This document shows, piece by piece, positions 24,528 to 33,273 of a stretch of 48,593 nt of DNA. The first letter of the stretch is position 1, and each line of letters begins with the position of its first letter. The stretch comes from CALCKW01 sp033852095. GTDB taxonomy: Bacteria; Pseudomonadota; Gammaproteobacteria; CALCKW01. The stretch is from assembly GCA_033852095.1 (NCBI GenBank), contig JAWSVD010000065.1, positions 1-48,593 on the forward strand. Direction: 5' to 3'. The notes below the pieces were generated by a model, which made no database searches, was not told the origin of the DNA, and saw only the letters and a list, made by a program, of their open reading frames with translations. The translations under genes and the position numbers were made by a program.

Positions 24528-25967
24528 TCAATCAGGAGCCGTGTGGGTGTTGTCGAAAAAATCAGCCGCGTGGGTCACGGTGTCCGCACCCGTGCGGTAC
24601 CAGCGAAGCTTGTGGTAGAGGCGCACAACCTGCCCGACGATCAGCAGGCTCGGGGGTTTTATCTCGGCATCCGATGCGTCTTTTGCAATGTCCGAAAGAG
24701 TGGATATCAGGACGCGCTGGTGCGGTGTGGTGCCCTGCTGTACCAGTGCGGCGGGTGTGTCGCCCGCCAGGCCGTGTGCTTGCAGCTCGCTGCTGATGAC
24801 CGGTAGCGACACCAGACCCATGTAGAACACCAGGGTTTGTGCTGGGTTGGTCAGCGAGTCCCAGTGCAGGGAGAGGCTGCCGTCCTCACGGCGATTGCCG
24901 GTGACAAAAGTACAGCTCTGGGCATAGTCCCGATGAGTGAGCGGGATGCCGGCGTAACTGGCGCAGCCGCTCGCAGCTGTGATGCCGGGCACGACCTGGA
25001 ACTTCACACCTTGCTCTACCAGCGTTTCTATCTCTTCGGCACCACGGCCAAAGATAAAAGGGTCGCCGCCCTTGAGTCGGCAGACACGCTTGCCTTCGAG
25101 CGCCATTTTCGCCAACAACAAGTTCAGCTCGTGTTGCGGTATGGCGTGCTCGGCGCGTCTTTTTCCGGCGTAGATGAGCTCTGCACCCGGGCGAATCAGC
25201 GCTTGCACGGCGGGGGAGACCAAGCGGTCAACCACCACCACGTCGGCTTGTTGTATCAGGCGCAGCGCCCGCACCGTGAGCAGGTCCGGGTCGCCGGGTC
25301 CAGCACCGACGATCCAGACCTCTCCCTCGCGCGGGGTCGAGCTGTCGCTGCTCTCTATCGCCGTGCTCAGGGCCTCGCTGGCTTCGTCATCACGTCCGGC
25401 GTGCACCAGGTCGGCGATCGGGCCCTCGACGATCTCCGCCCAAAAGCGCCCGCGCGCGCGTTGATTCGGCAGCGCGCGGTTGGCCTTGGCGCGGTATTTT
25501 TCCAGCAGCGTGGCGAGCCGGCTGTAGCTCGGGGGCAGCAGTGACTCCAGGCGGCTGCGCAGCATGCGCGCCAGCGCGGGGGAGGCGCCCGTGGTGGTGA
25601 TCGCTACACGGATCGGGTCGCGATTGATGGTGGACGGCAAGATGAAGCTGGCGTCCAAGCTGTCTGTGGCCGTGTTGGCCCAGATGCCCAGTGACTCACA
25701 GCGTTTGGCAATGTGCGCGTTCAGCTCTCGCTTGTCGGTTGCCGCTATTACAAGGGTGGCTCCCTCAATGTCGCTGTCTTCAAAGGGGCGTAGCTCGACG
25801 GTGATGTTTGTCTTCGCTGCGATTGAATCGCAGACTTGTGGGCTGATGACGCGCACTGATACCCCTGATTCCAGCAGGGTGTTCACCTTGCGGGCCGCCA
25901 CGGGGCCTCCGCCTACCACCAGGGCGGGCGCAAGGTCTGCGCGCACAAACAGCGGTATGTAATTCAT
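24528..25967 (-). CDS. cysG: siroheme synthase CysG (trifunctional)
   Basis: CysG makes siroheme, the cofactor of sulfite and nitrite reductases, from uroporphyrinogen III. The 479-residue fusion has an N-terminal NAD-dependent dehydrogenase/ferrochelatase half (LVVGGGPVAARKVNTLLESG, then TTTGASPALARMLRSRLE). The C-terminal uroporphyrinogen III methyltransferase half has VWIVGAGPGDPDLLTVRA, LKGGDPFIFGRGAEE and VPGITAASGCASYAGIPLTHRD. It has normal length and all expected motifs. The start ATG at 25967 is the first codon of the conserved MNYIPLF sequence. The crotonase gene lies 58 nt upstream on the same strand. No sulfite or nitrite reductase is in the window. Confidence 0.96.
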   Translation of the reverse strand: MNYIPLFVRADLAPALVVGGGPVAARKVNTLLESGVSVRVISPQVCDSIAAKTNITVELRPFEDSDIEGATLVIAATDKRELNAHIAKRCESLGIWANTATDSLDASFILPSTINRDPIRVAITTTGASPALARMLRSRLESLLPPSYSRLATLLEKYRAKANRALPNQRARGRFWAEIVEGPIADLVHAGRDDEASEALSTAIESSDSSTPREGEVWIVGAGPGDPDLLTVRALRLIQQADVVVVDRLVSPAVQALIRPGAELIYAGKRRAEHAIPQHELNLLLAKMALEGKRVCRLKGGDPFIFGRGAEEIETLVEQGVKFQVVPGITAASGCASYAGIPLTHRDYAQSCTFVTGNRREDGSLSLHWDSLTNPAQTLVFYMGLVSLPVISSELQAHGLAGDTPAALVQQGTTPHQRVLISTLSDIAKDASDAEIKPPSLLIVGQVVRLYHKLRWYRTGADTVTHAADFFDNTHTAPD

Positions 25968-26025
25968 GGGTTTTGCCTTTGTTTAACCGGGGTTTTAGAT
26001 GTGGAGAAGAGGCAGTGCGGCGGTA

Positions 26026-26835
26026 TTACCACCAGCGCGAGCGATTTTTAAAGGGGCGTTTGTCTTCCCGCGTGCCGTTCATCATGGCGATGCGCTGGTT
26101 GCTGCGGCCCAGCAGGCGCATCTGCACCCAGCGCTCCCAGAGCAGTGCCAGGCGGTCACTGGCTTGCCAGGTTCGTCGGAACAGCAGTTTGCTGGCCGCC
26201 AAGGCGTCGGGCGACTGCTGTGTCAGTTCTTTCGCCAGGGACATGGCTGTCTTTTCTGGGTCGTCGCTGAGATGGCTCAGTAGCCCGTATTGGTGGGCCT
26301 GCTCGCCGCTGATGATCTTGCCTGTCATGGTGAGCTCTTGCGCGATGTCGAGGCGGGTCAGTTTGCTCAGGGCCAGTGTGCCGCTCATGTCGGGGATGAT
26401 GCCCCAGCGGATCTCCATCACCGAGAGCTTGGCCTCGGCGGTGGCGATTCGAAAATCGCAAGCCAGGGCGAATTGCAGGCCGCCGCCAAAACAATTGCCG
26501 TGCAGCACGGCGATGACCGGGACCGGCAGGTCGCGCCAGCAGTTGGCCGCGCGCTGGCAGATATTGGTTTTTGTCCACGGCCACTTGAGGAATATTTTGG
26601 CGGCCATGGAGGGCTGCCGCTGCACAGCTTTGAAATCGAGGCCGGCGCAAAAGCTGGGGCCAGCGCCGCACAGGATCACGGCCCGGATGGCGGTGTTCTT
26701 GCGGATGTTTTTGGCCGCCGCGATGAGTTCTTTGAACATGGCGTAGTCAATCGCGTTGTGCACCTCGGGGCGATTGAGGCGGACAATGGCGATGCGATCG
26801 ATTTGCTCGATAACGATCCGTTCAGGGCTGCTCAT
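26026..26835 (-). CDS. enoyl-CoA hydratase/isomerase (crotonase) family protein
   Basis: The 269-residue protein has the crotonase fold. It contains the N-terminal IAIVRLNRPEVHNAID, the first oxyanion-hole segment SFCAGLDFKAV, and the second in HGNCFGGGLQFALACDFRIA. At the position of the first catalytic Glu of enoyl-CoA hydratase (GGG-C-E) this protein has Gln (GGGLQ). The second Glu is kept in VMEIRWGIIPD. Single-Glu crotonases are often isomerases or other acyl-CoA enzymes rather than hydratases, so the exact reaction is open. It has an unusually basic C-terminus (KRPFKNRSRWW). It lies between the Crp gene and cysG, all on the minus strand. Confidence 0.88.
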   Translation of the reverse strand: MSSPERIVIEQIDRIAIVRLNRPEVHNAIDYAMFKELIAAAKNIRKNTAIRAVILCGAGPSFCAGLDFKAVQRQPSMAAKIFLKWPWTKTNICQRAANCWRDLPVPVIAVLHGNCFGGGLQFALACDFRIATAEAKLSVMEIRWGIIPDMSGTLALSKLTRLDIAQELTMTGKIISGEQAHQYGLLSHLSDDPEKTAMSLAKELTQQSPDALAASKLLFRRTWQASDRLALLWERWVQMRLLGRSNQRIAMMNGTREDKRPFKNRSRWW

Positions 26836-26994
26836 GTGGGGTGGCTTTTATGGCTGACTCAACGCGCATTGTATCGCCATTTGGGGCTGCGTAGCGTTTT
26901 GCAGGTGGCTTTGTGCGCTGCCTGATGGCATCACTGTGCCGGTGGGTAGTTAGGGCTGAGCGGCTTATGCTCGAAATAACTGGCTGCGGATAGC

Positions 26995-27015
26995 AAAAAA
27001 CCGGCACGAGGCCGG
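26995..27015 (-). terminator. intrinsic terminator of the crp/vfr gene
   Basis: On the minus strand CCGGC (27015-27011) pairs with GCCGG (27005-27001) around a 5-nt loop and is followed by six T's (27000-26995). It lies 25 nt after the regulator's stop codon. Confidence 0.9.
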
Positions 27016-27039
27016 CTTTAGAGCGTAGTGGCGCGGGAA

Positions 27040-27699
27040 TCAGCGTGTGCCGAATATCACCATGGTCTTGCCACGTGCGTGGATCATGCCTTGCTCTTCA
27101 AGGTCTTTCAGCACGCGGCCCACCATTTCACGCGAGCAGCCAACGATGCGTGCGATCTCCTGACGGGTGATGCGAATCTGCATGCCGTCGGGGTGAGTGA
27201 TGGCGTCGGGCTGCTTGGCCAAATCCAGCAAAGTGGCGGCGACGCGGCCGGTGACATCCAAAAAAGCCAGGTCCTTCACCTTGGTGCTGGTCTTGCGCAA
27301 ACGCGAGGTGATCTGCGAGGTCAACGCAAAGAGAATCTCGGGCTCTTGTTTGGACAGGCGGCGAAATTGCTCGTAGTTAATTTCGGCCAGTTCGCATTTG
27401 GTGCGGGCCACAACCCACGCGGAGCGGTTGGTGTCGTCGTCGAACAGCCCCATCTCACCAAAGAAGTCGCCTTTGTTGAGGTAGGCGAGCACAATTTCGC
27501 GGCCGTCATCGTCCTCCACCACCACGCTGACAGAGCCCTCGACGATATAGTACAGCGTATCGGATTGGTCACCGTGGTGGATGATGGTGGTTTTGCTGGG
27601 GTATTGACGCCTGTGGCTGTGGCGCAAAAAGCTCTCTAACCACTCTGCTTGTTGAGTTGCGTGGCGTTGCGGCAGCATGATCCTGGGTGATCCATTCAT
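27040..27699 (-). CDS. vfr: cAMP receptor protein family regulator, Vfr/Crp-type
   Basis: This is a global transcription regulator of the Crp/Vfr group, activated by cAMP. The 219-residue protein has a cyclic-nucleotide-binding barrel with the phosphate-binding cassette FFGEMGLFDDDTNRSAWVVA, where the Arg-Ser contact is conserved. A long dimer helix follows (about 105-135), then a C-terminal helix-turn-helix with ITRQEIARIVGCSREMVGRVLK, nearly the Vfr recognition helix. It ends KTMVIFGTR as in Vfr. ATG 27699 is used; an in-frame ATG seven codons later (27678) is possible. It diverges from an osmC-like gene, the same neighbour crp has in E. coli (yhfA) and, as I recall, vfr has in Pseudomonas. 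It has its own terminator. Confidence 0.93.
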   Translation of the reverse strand: MNGSPRIMLPQRHATQQAEWLESFLRHSHRRQYPSKTTIIHHGDQSDTLYYIVEGSVSVVVEDDDGREIVLAYLNKGDFFGEMGLFDDDTNRSAWVVARTKCELAEINYEQFRRLSKQEPEILFALTSQITSRLRKTSTKVKDLAFLDVTGRVAATLLDLAKQPDAITHPDGMQIRITRQEIARIVGCSREMVGRVLKDLEEQGMIHARGKTMVIFGTR

Positions 27700-27851
27700 G
27701 TCGTTCTTCTCTAGTATGTGTAGGGTGAAGACGCGATCGCACTCTCGCTGTTGCGCGCAGTTCCACGTGTTAACCTCTTTTGTCTTCCACCGGTATCGGC
27801 CTGTGGGCGACGTTCTTTGAATTTATCGGCATGGTAAGAAGTAAGGTGTAT

Positions 27852-28292
27852 ATGCAATCTAGAGTGAAATGGCTAGACCATATGAGTTTCATCGCGGAGT
27901 CTGGAAGTGGGCATACCGTGGTGATGGACGGGGCGCCCGAGTCGGGCGGCAGAAACCTAGCAGCCAGGCCCATGGAGATGATCCTGATGGGCTTGGGCGG
28001 CTGTTCGTCCTACGACATGGTCTCCATGTTGAAGAAATCTCGTCAGCCACTGGATTCGCTTGAAGTGCACATTGAGGCCAGCCGCGTGGATGCTGTGCCC
28101 GCCATTTTTGAGGCTATTCACGTGCAATTCGTGGTGCGCGGAGAGGGGATGTCCGCCAAGCAGGTCAAGCGCGCGGCAGACTTGTCCATGGAAAAATACT
28201 GTTCTGTGACTAAAATGCTGGAAAAAACCGCTACAATCACGCATTCTGTCGTGCTGAACGGCGAAGATATCACCGCGGATTCAGCAATCTAG
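27852..28292 (+). CDS. OsmC/YhfA family protein
   Basis: OsmC-family proteins are small dimeric thiol peroxidase-like enzymes; the YhfA branch next to crp is poorly characterised. The 146-residue product has the family features ESGGRNLAARPMEMILMGLGGCSSYDMVSMLKKSR and the later EKYCSVTKMLEKTA. These supply the two conserved cysteines (about 51 and 117) expected of the peroxidatic pair. ATG 27852 has AAGG 7 nt upstream and gives the usual MQSRVKW start; ATG 27831 is an alternative seven codons earlier. It diverges from the Crp/Vfr gene. Confidence 0.88.
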   Translation: MQSRVKWLDHMSFIAESGSGHTVVMDGAPESGGRNLAARPMEMILMGLGGCSSYDMVSMLKKSRQPLDSLEVHIEASRVDAVPAIFEAIHVQFVVRGEGMSAKQVKRAADLSMEKYCSVTKMLEKTATITHSVVLNGEDITADSAI

Positions 28293-28323
28293 CGTTCGCG
28301 CTAAAAATAATTACATGTTTATG

Positions 28324-28352
28324 TTGAGTCGGGCTGCAATCTGTCCTAACAT
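28324..28352 (+). promoter_or_regulatory. candidate sigma-70 promoter of rplM-rpsI
   Basis: TTGAGT (28324-28329), a 17-nt spacer and TAACAT (28347-28352) lie 43 nt before the rplM start. Each hexamer matches the consensus at 4 of 6 positions. Confidence 0.5.
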
Positions 28353-28394
28353 AGCGGGTTTCCCAGACCCTATTGGGCAGTTAGGAGTGAATTG

Positions 28395-28823
28395 ATGAAA
28401 ACCTTCAGCGCCAAACCGGCCGAGGTTAAGCGACAGTGGTTTGTGGTTGACGCCGAGGGCAAAACACTCGGGCGTTTGTCCACGGAGATCGCACGTCGCT
28501 TGCGCGGTAAGCACAAGACTGAGTACACCCCGCACGTAGACACCGGTGACTACATCGTTGTTATAAATGCGGAAAAAATCCACGTGACTGGTAAGAAAGA
28601 GCTTAATAAGATCTATCACCACCACACGGGTTATATCGGTGGATTGAAATCCATCGCATTGGGCAAGCAGCGTAAAGAGCACCCAGAGCGTATTATCGAG
28701 TCAGCGGTTAAGGGCATGTTGCCTAAAAACCCCTTGGGTCGTGAGATGTTCCGCAAGCTGAAAGTCTACGCGGGCCCCGATCACCAGCACGCCGCGCAGC
28801 AGCCTGCGCCGCTCGATATCTAA
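28395..28823 (+). CDS. rplM: 50S ribosomal protein L13
   Basis: L13 is a primary-binding protein of the large ribosomal subunit. The 142-residue product begins MKTFSAKPAEVKRQWFVVDA and contains GKTLGRLSTEIARRLRGKHK, VINAEKIHVTGKK and GMLPKNPLGREMFRKLKVY, all family hallmarks. AGGAG lies 7 nt before the ATG. The preceding in-frame TTG at 28392 is not the start. It is followed by rpsI after 13 nt in the universal rplM-rpsI operon. Confidence 0.98.
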   Translation: MKTFSAKPAEVKRQWFVVDAEGKTLGRLSTEIARRLRGKHKTEYTPHVDTGDYIVVINAEKIHVTGKKELNKIYHHHTGYIGGLKSIALGKQRKEHPERIIESAVKGMLPKNPLGREMFRKLKVYAGPDHQHAAQQPAPLDI

Positions 28824-28836
28824 AAGGCAGAACTCT

Positions 28837-29223
28837 ATGCAAAAATACTACGGTACGGGTCGCCGAAAGACATCCAGCGCACGTGTCTACATGAGCGCCG
28901 GCGGTGGCCGCATCACGATCAACAAGCTTCCCATCGAAGAGTTCTTCGGTCGTGAGACTGCTCGTATGATCGTGCGTCAGCCGCTTGAATCACTGGACAT
29001 GGTCGACAAGTTTGATTTCGACATCTCTGTGTGCGGTGGCGGTAACAGCGGTCAAGCGGGTGCTATCCGTTTGGGTGTTGCACGCTGTCTGTTGGCCTAC
29101 AACGAAGAGCTGCGCCCTGATCTGCGTCGCCACGGTTATTTGACCCGTGATGCTCGTAAGGTTGAGCGTAAGAAAGTCGGCCTGCGTAAAGCACGTCGTG
29201 CGGTACAGTTCAGCAAGCGCTGA
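28837..29223 (+). CDS. rpsI: 30S ribosomal protein S9
   Basis: S9 binds the head of the small ribosomal subunit, and its C-terminal tail reaches the P-site tRNA. The 128-residue product begins MQKYYGTGRRKTSSARVYM, contains GGGNSGQAGAIRLGVARCL, and ends in the basic RKARRAVQFSKR tail with the terminal Lys-Arg conserved. It follows rplM directly and is closed by a strong intrinsic terminator. Confidence 0.98.
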   Translation: MQKYYGTGRRKTSSARVYMSAGGGRITINKLPIEEFFGRETARMIVRQPLESLDMVDKFDFDISVCGGGNSGQAGAIRLGVARCLLAYNEELRPDLRRHGYLTRDARKVERKKVGLRKARRAVQFSKR

Positions 29224-29244
29224 TACTTTATTCGCGTTCAGAAG

Positions 29245-29268
29245 AGGCCCCTATTTGGGGCCTTTTTT
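29245..29268 (+). terminator. intrinsic terminator of rplM-rpsI
   Basis: AGGCCCC (29245-29251) and GGGGCCT (29257-29263) form a 7-bp stem with a TATTT loop, followed by a T-run to 29268. It lies 21 nt after the rpsI stop. Confidence 0.95.
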
Positions 29269-29367
29269 GTGCCTGTCATAAAGATAAAATGGCGCTTTTA
29301 CGTGCTTCTGTGTCGCATCGGTTGAGTGTTGGCAGCGGATGCGATCTAATGACCCGTTTTAGCGAAA

Positions 29368-32300
29368 GTGGCCCCTCTGTTGAGTAATCCCGTGCAAACA
29401 CCTCAGTCTGAATCCCCTGCCGACAACGCGCGCCTGCGCGAAATCCCCTACAACTACACGTCTTTTTCAGATCGCGAGATCGTCTGTCGTCTTTTGGGTG
29501 AGCCGGCCTGGGCTGTGATTCAGTCCTTGCGAGGTGAGCGGAAAACGGGGCAGTCCGCGCGCATGTTGTTTGAAGTGCTCGGTGACATGTGGGTCATCAT
29601 GCGCAACCCGCTGATCCAAGACGATCTGATCGGCAATCAAAAGCGCCGAAAAAACTTGGTGGGCGCACTGCACCATCGGCTCGACCAGATTCAGCGCCGG
29701 CTCAACAGCAATGCACCCGCCGAGCAATTGCTTGAAGGCGCGCGGGCGGCAGTCACTGATTTTGAGCGTTGGCTGCAAAAAAGCGATGGCCAGCGGGAGA
29801 TCGCGCGCAAGGCACTGAAGGCTGCCACGGCCGCCGTCAATGTGGACACCAGTGGCCTGGCGCGGGTGTCTCATGTGACCGATGCGACGGATTGGCGGGT
29901 GGAGTACCCGCTCGTGGTTGTCTGTCCGGACACCGAGGGCGAGATGCTGCCAGTGGTGAACGCGTGCATAGAAGCGGGCTTGACCATTGTGCCTCGCGGC
30001 GGCGGCACGGGTTACACCGGGGGGGCGATCCCCTTGCACGCCGACACAGCCGTGATAAACACCGAGAAGCTGGATCAGTACGCCCCGGTCAACTACCGCC
30101 AATTGCCCGGTGTCGCCGAGCCCGTTCCCACGATTCGCTGCGGCGCGGGTGTGGTCACGCGGCGGGTCTCTGAGGCGGCCACAGCAGAGGGGCTGGTGTT
30201 TGCGGTTGATCCGACCTCGCAAGATGCCTGCACCGTCGGCGGCAACGTGGCCATGAACGCCGGCGGTAAAAAGGCGGTGTTGTGGGGTACCACGCTGGAC
30301 AATGTCGCCAGTTACCGCATGGTCACGCCCGACGGGCAGTGGCTGGACGTGGAGCGGCTCGAGCACAACATGGGCAAGATCCATGATCAGGAAGACGTGC
30401 GCTTTAGCTTGACGCGTCGCGCGAGCATCGGTGCTGAGCCCCTGGCCGAGCCGGAAATCATCTGCTTCAAGGGAGCCAGTTTCAGGAAAGTGGGTCTGGG
30501 CAAGGACGTCACCGACAAGTTTTTGGGCGGCCTGCCGGGCGTGCAGAAAGAGGGCTGCGATGGCCTGATCACCTCGGTTGAATTCGTCTTGCACCGCATG
30601 CCCAAGCACGTGCGCACCATCTGCATGGAATTCTACGGGCTCGATTTGCACACCGCAGTCCCCGCGATCGTGGAGGTCAAAGATTTTGTTGATGGCCTGA
30701 GTGATGTGTTGTTGGCAGGTCTGGAGCACCTGGACGACCGTTACATCAAGGCAGTGAAATACAGCCCCAAGGCCTCCCGCGGTGAATTGCCCCGCATGTT
30801 ATTGCTCGCCGATATCGTCTCGGACAATGAAATGTCGGTGGCGGCTTGCGCCTCGGAGATGGTGCGCATCATCAACCAGCGAGGCGGCGAAGGCTTTATC
30901 GCTTCCAGCGTGGAGGATCGGGCGCGCTTTTGGGAAGCGCGTTCACGCACCGCCGCTATCGCTGCGCACACCAATGCCTTCAAGATCAATGAAGACGTGG
31001 TGATCCCGCTGTCCAAGCTCGCGGAGTACAGCGAGGGCATAGAGCGCATCAATATCGTCCAGTCTATGCGCAACAAGCTGCGTAACCTCGACGTTTTGAG
31101 CGAGCGCTTCTCGCAGCCCATGAGCGCCCTGCTGGGGGAGGCTGGGCGTGAAGGGGGCGAAGAACAGCAAGAGATTGATGAGCAGAAGCGACTGGCAATG
31201 GTCTCCTTGCTGAGTGAGAAGCGGCTGCTGTGGCAGGGCTTTCACGACCGATTGGACGCGCTCGCCAGTGACTGTGGGGGGTTGATCCCTGAGTTGCCAG
31301 AGGGATTGGGCGCCGATGAGACGGTGCTCAAGGGCTTTTTATACCGCCAATTGCGCGTCTCGCTGCGGGCGGAAATCGAGCGGCCGCTGAAAGAGCTGTT
31401 GAACGGCAAGCGCTACGCGCCGGTCCGTGGCATCATCGACGCGGTGCACGCCGAGATACGCCCCGGTCGCTTGTTTGTGGCGCTGCACGCGCACGCCGGG
31501 GACGGCAACGTGCACAGCAACATCCCGGTCAACAGCCATGACTACCGCATGATGCACGCCGCAGAGGGCATGGTGGGCGAGATCATGGTGCTGGCGCTGT
31601 CTCTGGACGGCGTGATCTCTGGGGAGCACGGCATCGGCTTGACCAAAATGGAATACCTGGACGACGCTGTGGTCGAGCGTTTTGTTCAGTACAAAGAAAG
31701 GGTGGACCCCAAAGGGCATTTCAATCGCGGCAAGCTGATGCCGGGTTCAGGCTTGCAAAATGCCTACACGCCGTCGTTCCAATTGCTCAAACAGGAGTCG
31801 ATCATCCTGGAGCAGAGCGAATTGGGTGCGCTCAATGACAGTATTAAAGACTGCCTTCGCTGCGGAAAATGCAAGCCTGTCTGCACCACCCATGTGCCGC
31901 GCGCGAATTTGCTCTATTCGCCGCGCAACAAGGTGCTGGTGACGGGCTTGATCATCGAGGCTTTTCTCTACGAAGAACAGACGCGGCGCGGCATATCCGT
32001 GCGCCACTTCGATGAAATGAACGACGTGGCAGATCACTGCACTGTCTGTCACCGCTGCCTTAAGCCCTGCCCAGTGGACATAGATTTCGGTGATGTCAGC
32101 ATCAACATGCGCCAGGTGTTGAACCAGCAGGGCAAGCGCAAGCGGAAAATCGCCACCGTGGCTTCCATGGCCTATCTGAACGCCAAAGATCCACGGGTCG
32201 TGAACGCGGGTCGCAAGATGATGATCGACTGGGGTTTTAGTGCGCAGCGCTTGGGCAGCCACTGGATCGGAAAAATACCCGGGGTGTTCAGGCACAAGAA

Positions 32301-33273
32301 AGCCCCTCAGCCCACTGGGCTAGGTGTGACTAAACCGGTGGCGCAGGTGGTGCATTTCGTCAATCGCAAGCTGCCGGCGAAGAAGTACCTGCCGACAAAA
32401 CCCATGCGTGCGCTGCTCGGTGTGGAAGATAAAAACTACATCCCGATTCTGCGCGACCCGGCGGTTGTGGATGATGCCAGTGAAGCGGTGTTCTATTTTC
32501 CTGGCTGCGGTTCGGAGCGGCTCTTCAGCACAGTGGGTCTTGCCACGCTTGCGATGCTCTACGACGCCGGGGTGCAGACGGTGCTGCCGCCTGGGTATTT
32601 GTGCTGCGGCTATCCCCAGACCTCATCGGGTGATGCCGCCACCGGTCAGAAGATCACCGCCGATAACCGGGTATTGTTTCACCGCGTTGCCAATACGCTC
32701 AATTATCTGGACATCAAAACCGTGGTGGTGTCCTGCGGCACCTGCATGGATCAGCTGATGAAGTACGAGTTCCAGCAGATATTTCCGAACTGTCGTCTGG
32801 TTGATATCCACGAGTTGTTGATGGAGAAGGGCTACGGCATTGAGGGCGTTGAAGGTATGCAGTACCTGTATCACGAGCCCTGTCACTCACCAATGAAACA
32901 GCACGATTCCCTGACCGTGGCCCGGTCTCTGGTGGGGCAGGAGGTTGAGCTGTCGGACCGCTGCTGTGGCGAGGCGGGCACCTTTGCGGTGGCCCGCCCA
33001 GACATTGCCACGCAGGTGCGGTTTCGCAAGGCCGAGGAGTTGCACAAGGGCATCAAAGCCGCCACGGGTGCGGAGACGACGACGCCCGCAAAAATGAAAA
33101 TGCTCACCTCTTGTCCGGCCTGTGTACAGGGTTTGTCGCGCTACGAAGACGAGACGGGGCTGGAAACCGATTACATCGTGGTGGAAGTGGCGAAACATGT
33201 ACTGGGAGATGACTGGGTCGAGGGTTTTATAGAAAAAGCGCAGCGCGGTGGTGTGGAAAAGGTGCTGCTGTAG
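29368..33273 (+). CDS. DUF3683 FAD-linked oxidase fused to Fe-S/CCG heterodisulfide reductase-like domains
   Basis: This 1301-residue protein fuses a flavin 2-hydroxyacid dehydrogenase-like half with an iron-sulfur half, like GlcD plus GlcF in one chain. An N-terminal DUF3683 segment (REIPYNYTSFSDREIV) is followed by an FAD-binding domain with VPRGGGTGYTGGAIP and VGGNVAMNAGGKKA. The oxidase C-terminal domain has HAGDGNVHSNIPVNS and VISGEHGIGLTKM. Two 4Fe-4S motifs follow, CLRCGKCKPVC and CTVCHRCLKPCPVD, then two CCG modules with FYFPGCGSER..CCGYP, SCGTCMD and HEPCHSP..RCCGEAGT. The substrate is unknown; D-lactate- or D-2-hydroxyglutarate-type substrates are guesses. The start is a GTG without an obvious ribosome site; conserved similarity begins near residue 22. 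Confidence 0.9.
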   Translation: MAPLLSNPVQTPQSESPADNARLREIPYNYTSFSDREIVCRLLGEPAWAVIQSLRGERKTGQSARMLFEVLGDMWVIMRNPLIQDDLIGNQKRRKNLVGALHHRLDQIQRRLNSNAPAEQLLEGARAAVTDFERWLQKSDGQREIARKALKAATAAVNVDTSGLARVSHVTDATDWRVEYPLVVVCPDTEGEMLPVVNACIEAGLTIVPRGGGTGYTGGAIPLHADTAVINTEKLDQYAPVNYRQLPGVAEPVPTIRCGAGVVTRRVSEAATAEGLVFAVDPTSQDACTVGGNVAMNAGGKKAVLWGTTLDNVASYRMVTPDGQWLDVERLEHNMGKIHDQEDVRFSLTRRASIGAEPLAEPEIICFKGASFRKVGLGKDVTDKFLGGLPGVQKEGCDGLITSVEFVLHRMPKHVRTICMEFYGLDLHTAVPAIVEVKDFVDGLSDVLLAGLEHLDDRYIKAVKYSPKASRGELPRMLLLADIVSDNEMSVAACASEMVRIINQRGGEGFIASSVEDRARFWEARSRTAAIAAHTNAFKINEDVVIPLSKLAEYSEGIERINIVQSMRNKLRNLDVLSERFSQPMSALLGEAGREGGEEQQEIDEQKRLAMVSLLSEKRLLWQGFHDRLDALASDCGGLIPELPEGLGADETVLKGFLYRQLRVSLRAEIERPLKELLNGKRYAPVRGIIDAVHAEIRPGRLFVALHAHAGDGNVHSNIPVNSHDYRMMHAAEGMVGEIMVLALSLDGVISGEHGIGLTKMEYLDDAVVERFVQYKERVDPKGHFNRGKLMPGSGLQNAYTPSFQLLKQESIILEQSELGALNDSIKDCLRCGKCKPVCTTHVPRANLLYSPRNKVLVTGLIIEAFLYEEQTRRGISVRHFDEMNDVADHCTVCHRCLKPCPVDIDFGDVSINMRQVLNQQGKRKRKIATVASMAYLNAKDPRVVNAGRKMMIDWGFSAQRLGSHWIGKIPGVFRHKKAPQPTGLGVTKPVAQVVHFVNRKLPAKKYLPTKPMRALLGVEDKNYIPILRDPAVVDDASEAVFYFPGCGSERLFSTVGLATLAMLYDAGVQTVLPPGYLCCGYPQTSSGDAATGQKITADNRVLFHRVANTLNYLDIKTVVVSCGTCMDQLMKYEFQQIFPNCRLVDIHELLMEKGYGIEGVEGMQYLYHEPCHSPMKQHDSLTVARSLVGQEVELSDRCCGEAGTFAVARPDIATQVRFRKAEELHKGIKAATGAETTTPAKMKMLTSCPACVQGLSRYEDETGLETDYIVVEVAKHVLGDDWVEGFIEKAQRGGVEKVLL

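Noticed and set aside
27724..27745. possible Crp-type site (GTGA...GCGATCGCAC) between vfr and the osmC-like gene
   Set aside because: The right half does not match TCACA and the spacing is wrong; the GCGATCGC palindrome is probably coincidental.
28290..28303. TAGCG-TTCG-CGCTA hairpin at the osmC-like stop codon
   Set aside because: Stable UUCG-type hairpin but only 5 bp and followed by A's, not T's, so not an intrinsic terminator.
29467..30729. 420-codon minus-strand frame inside the flavin oxidoreductase gene
   Set aside because: Antisense shadow with His/Arg-rich composition and no domain.
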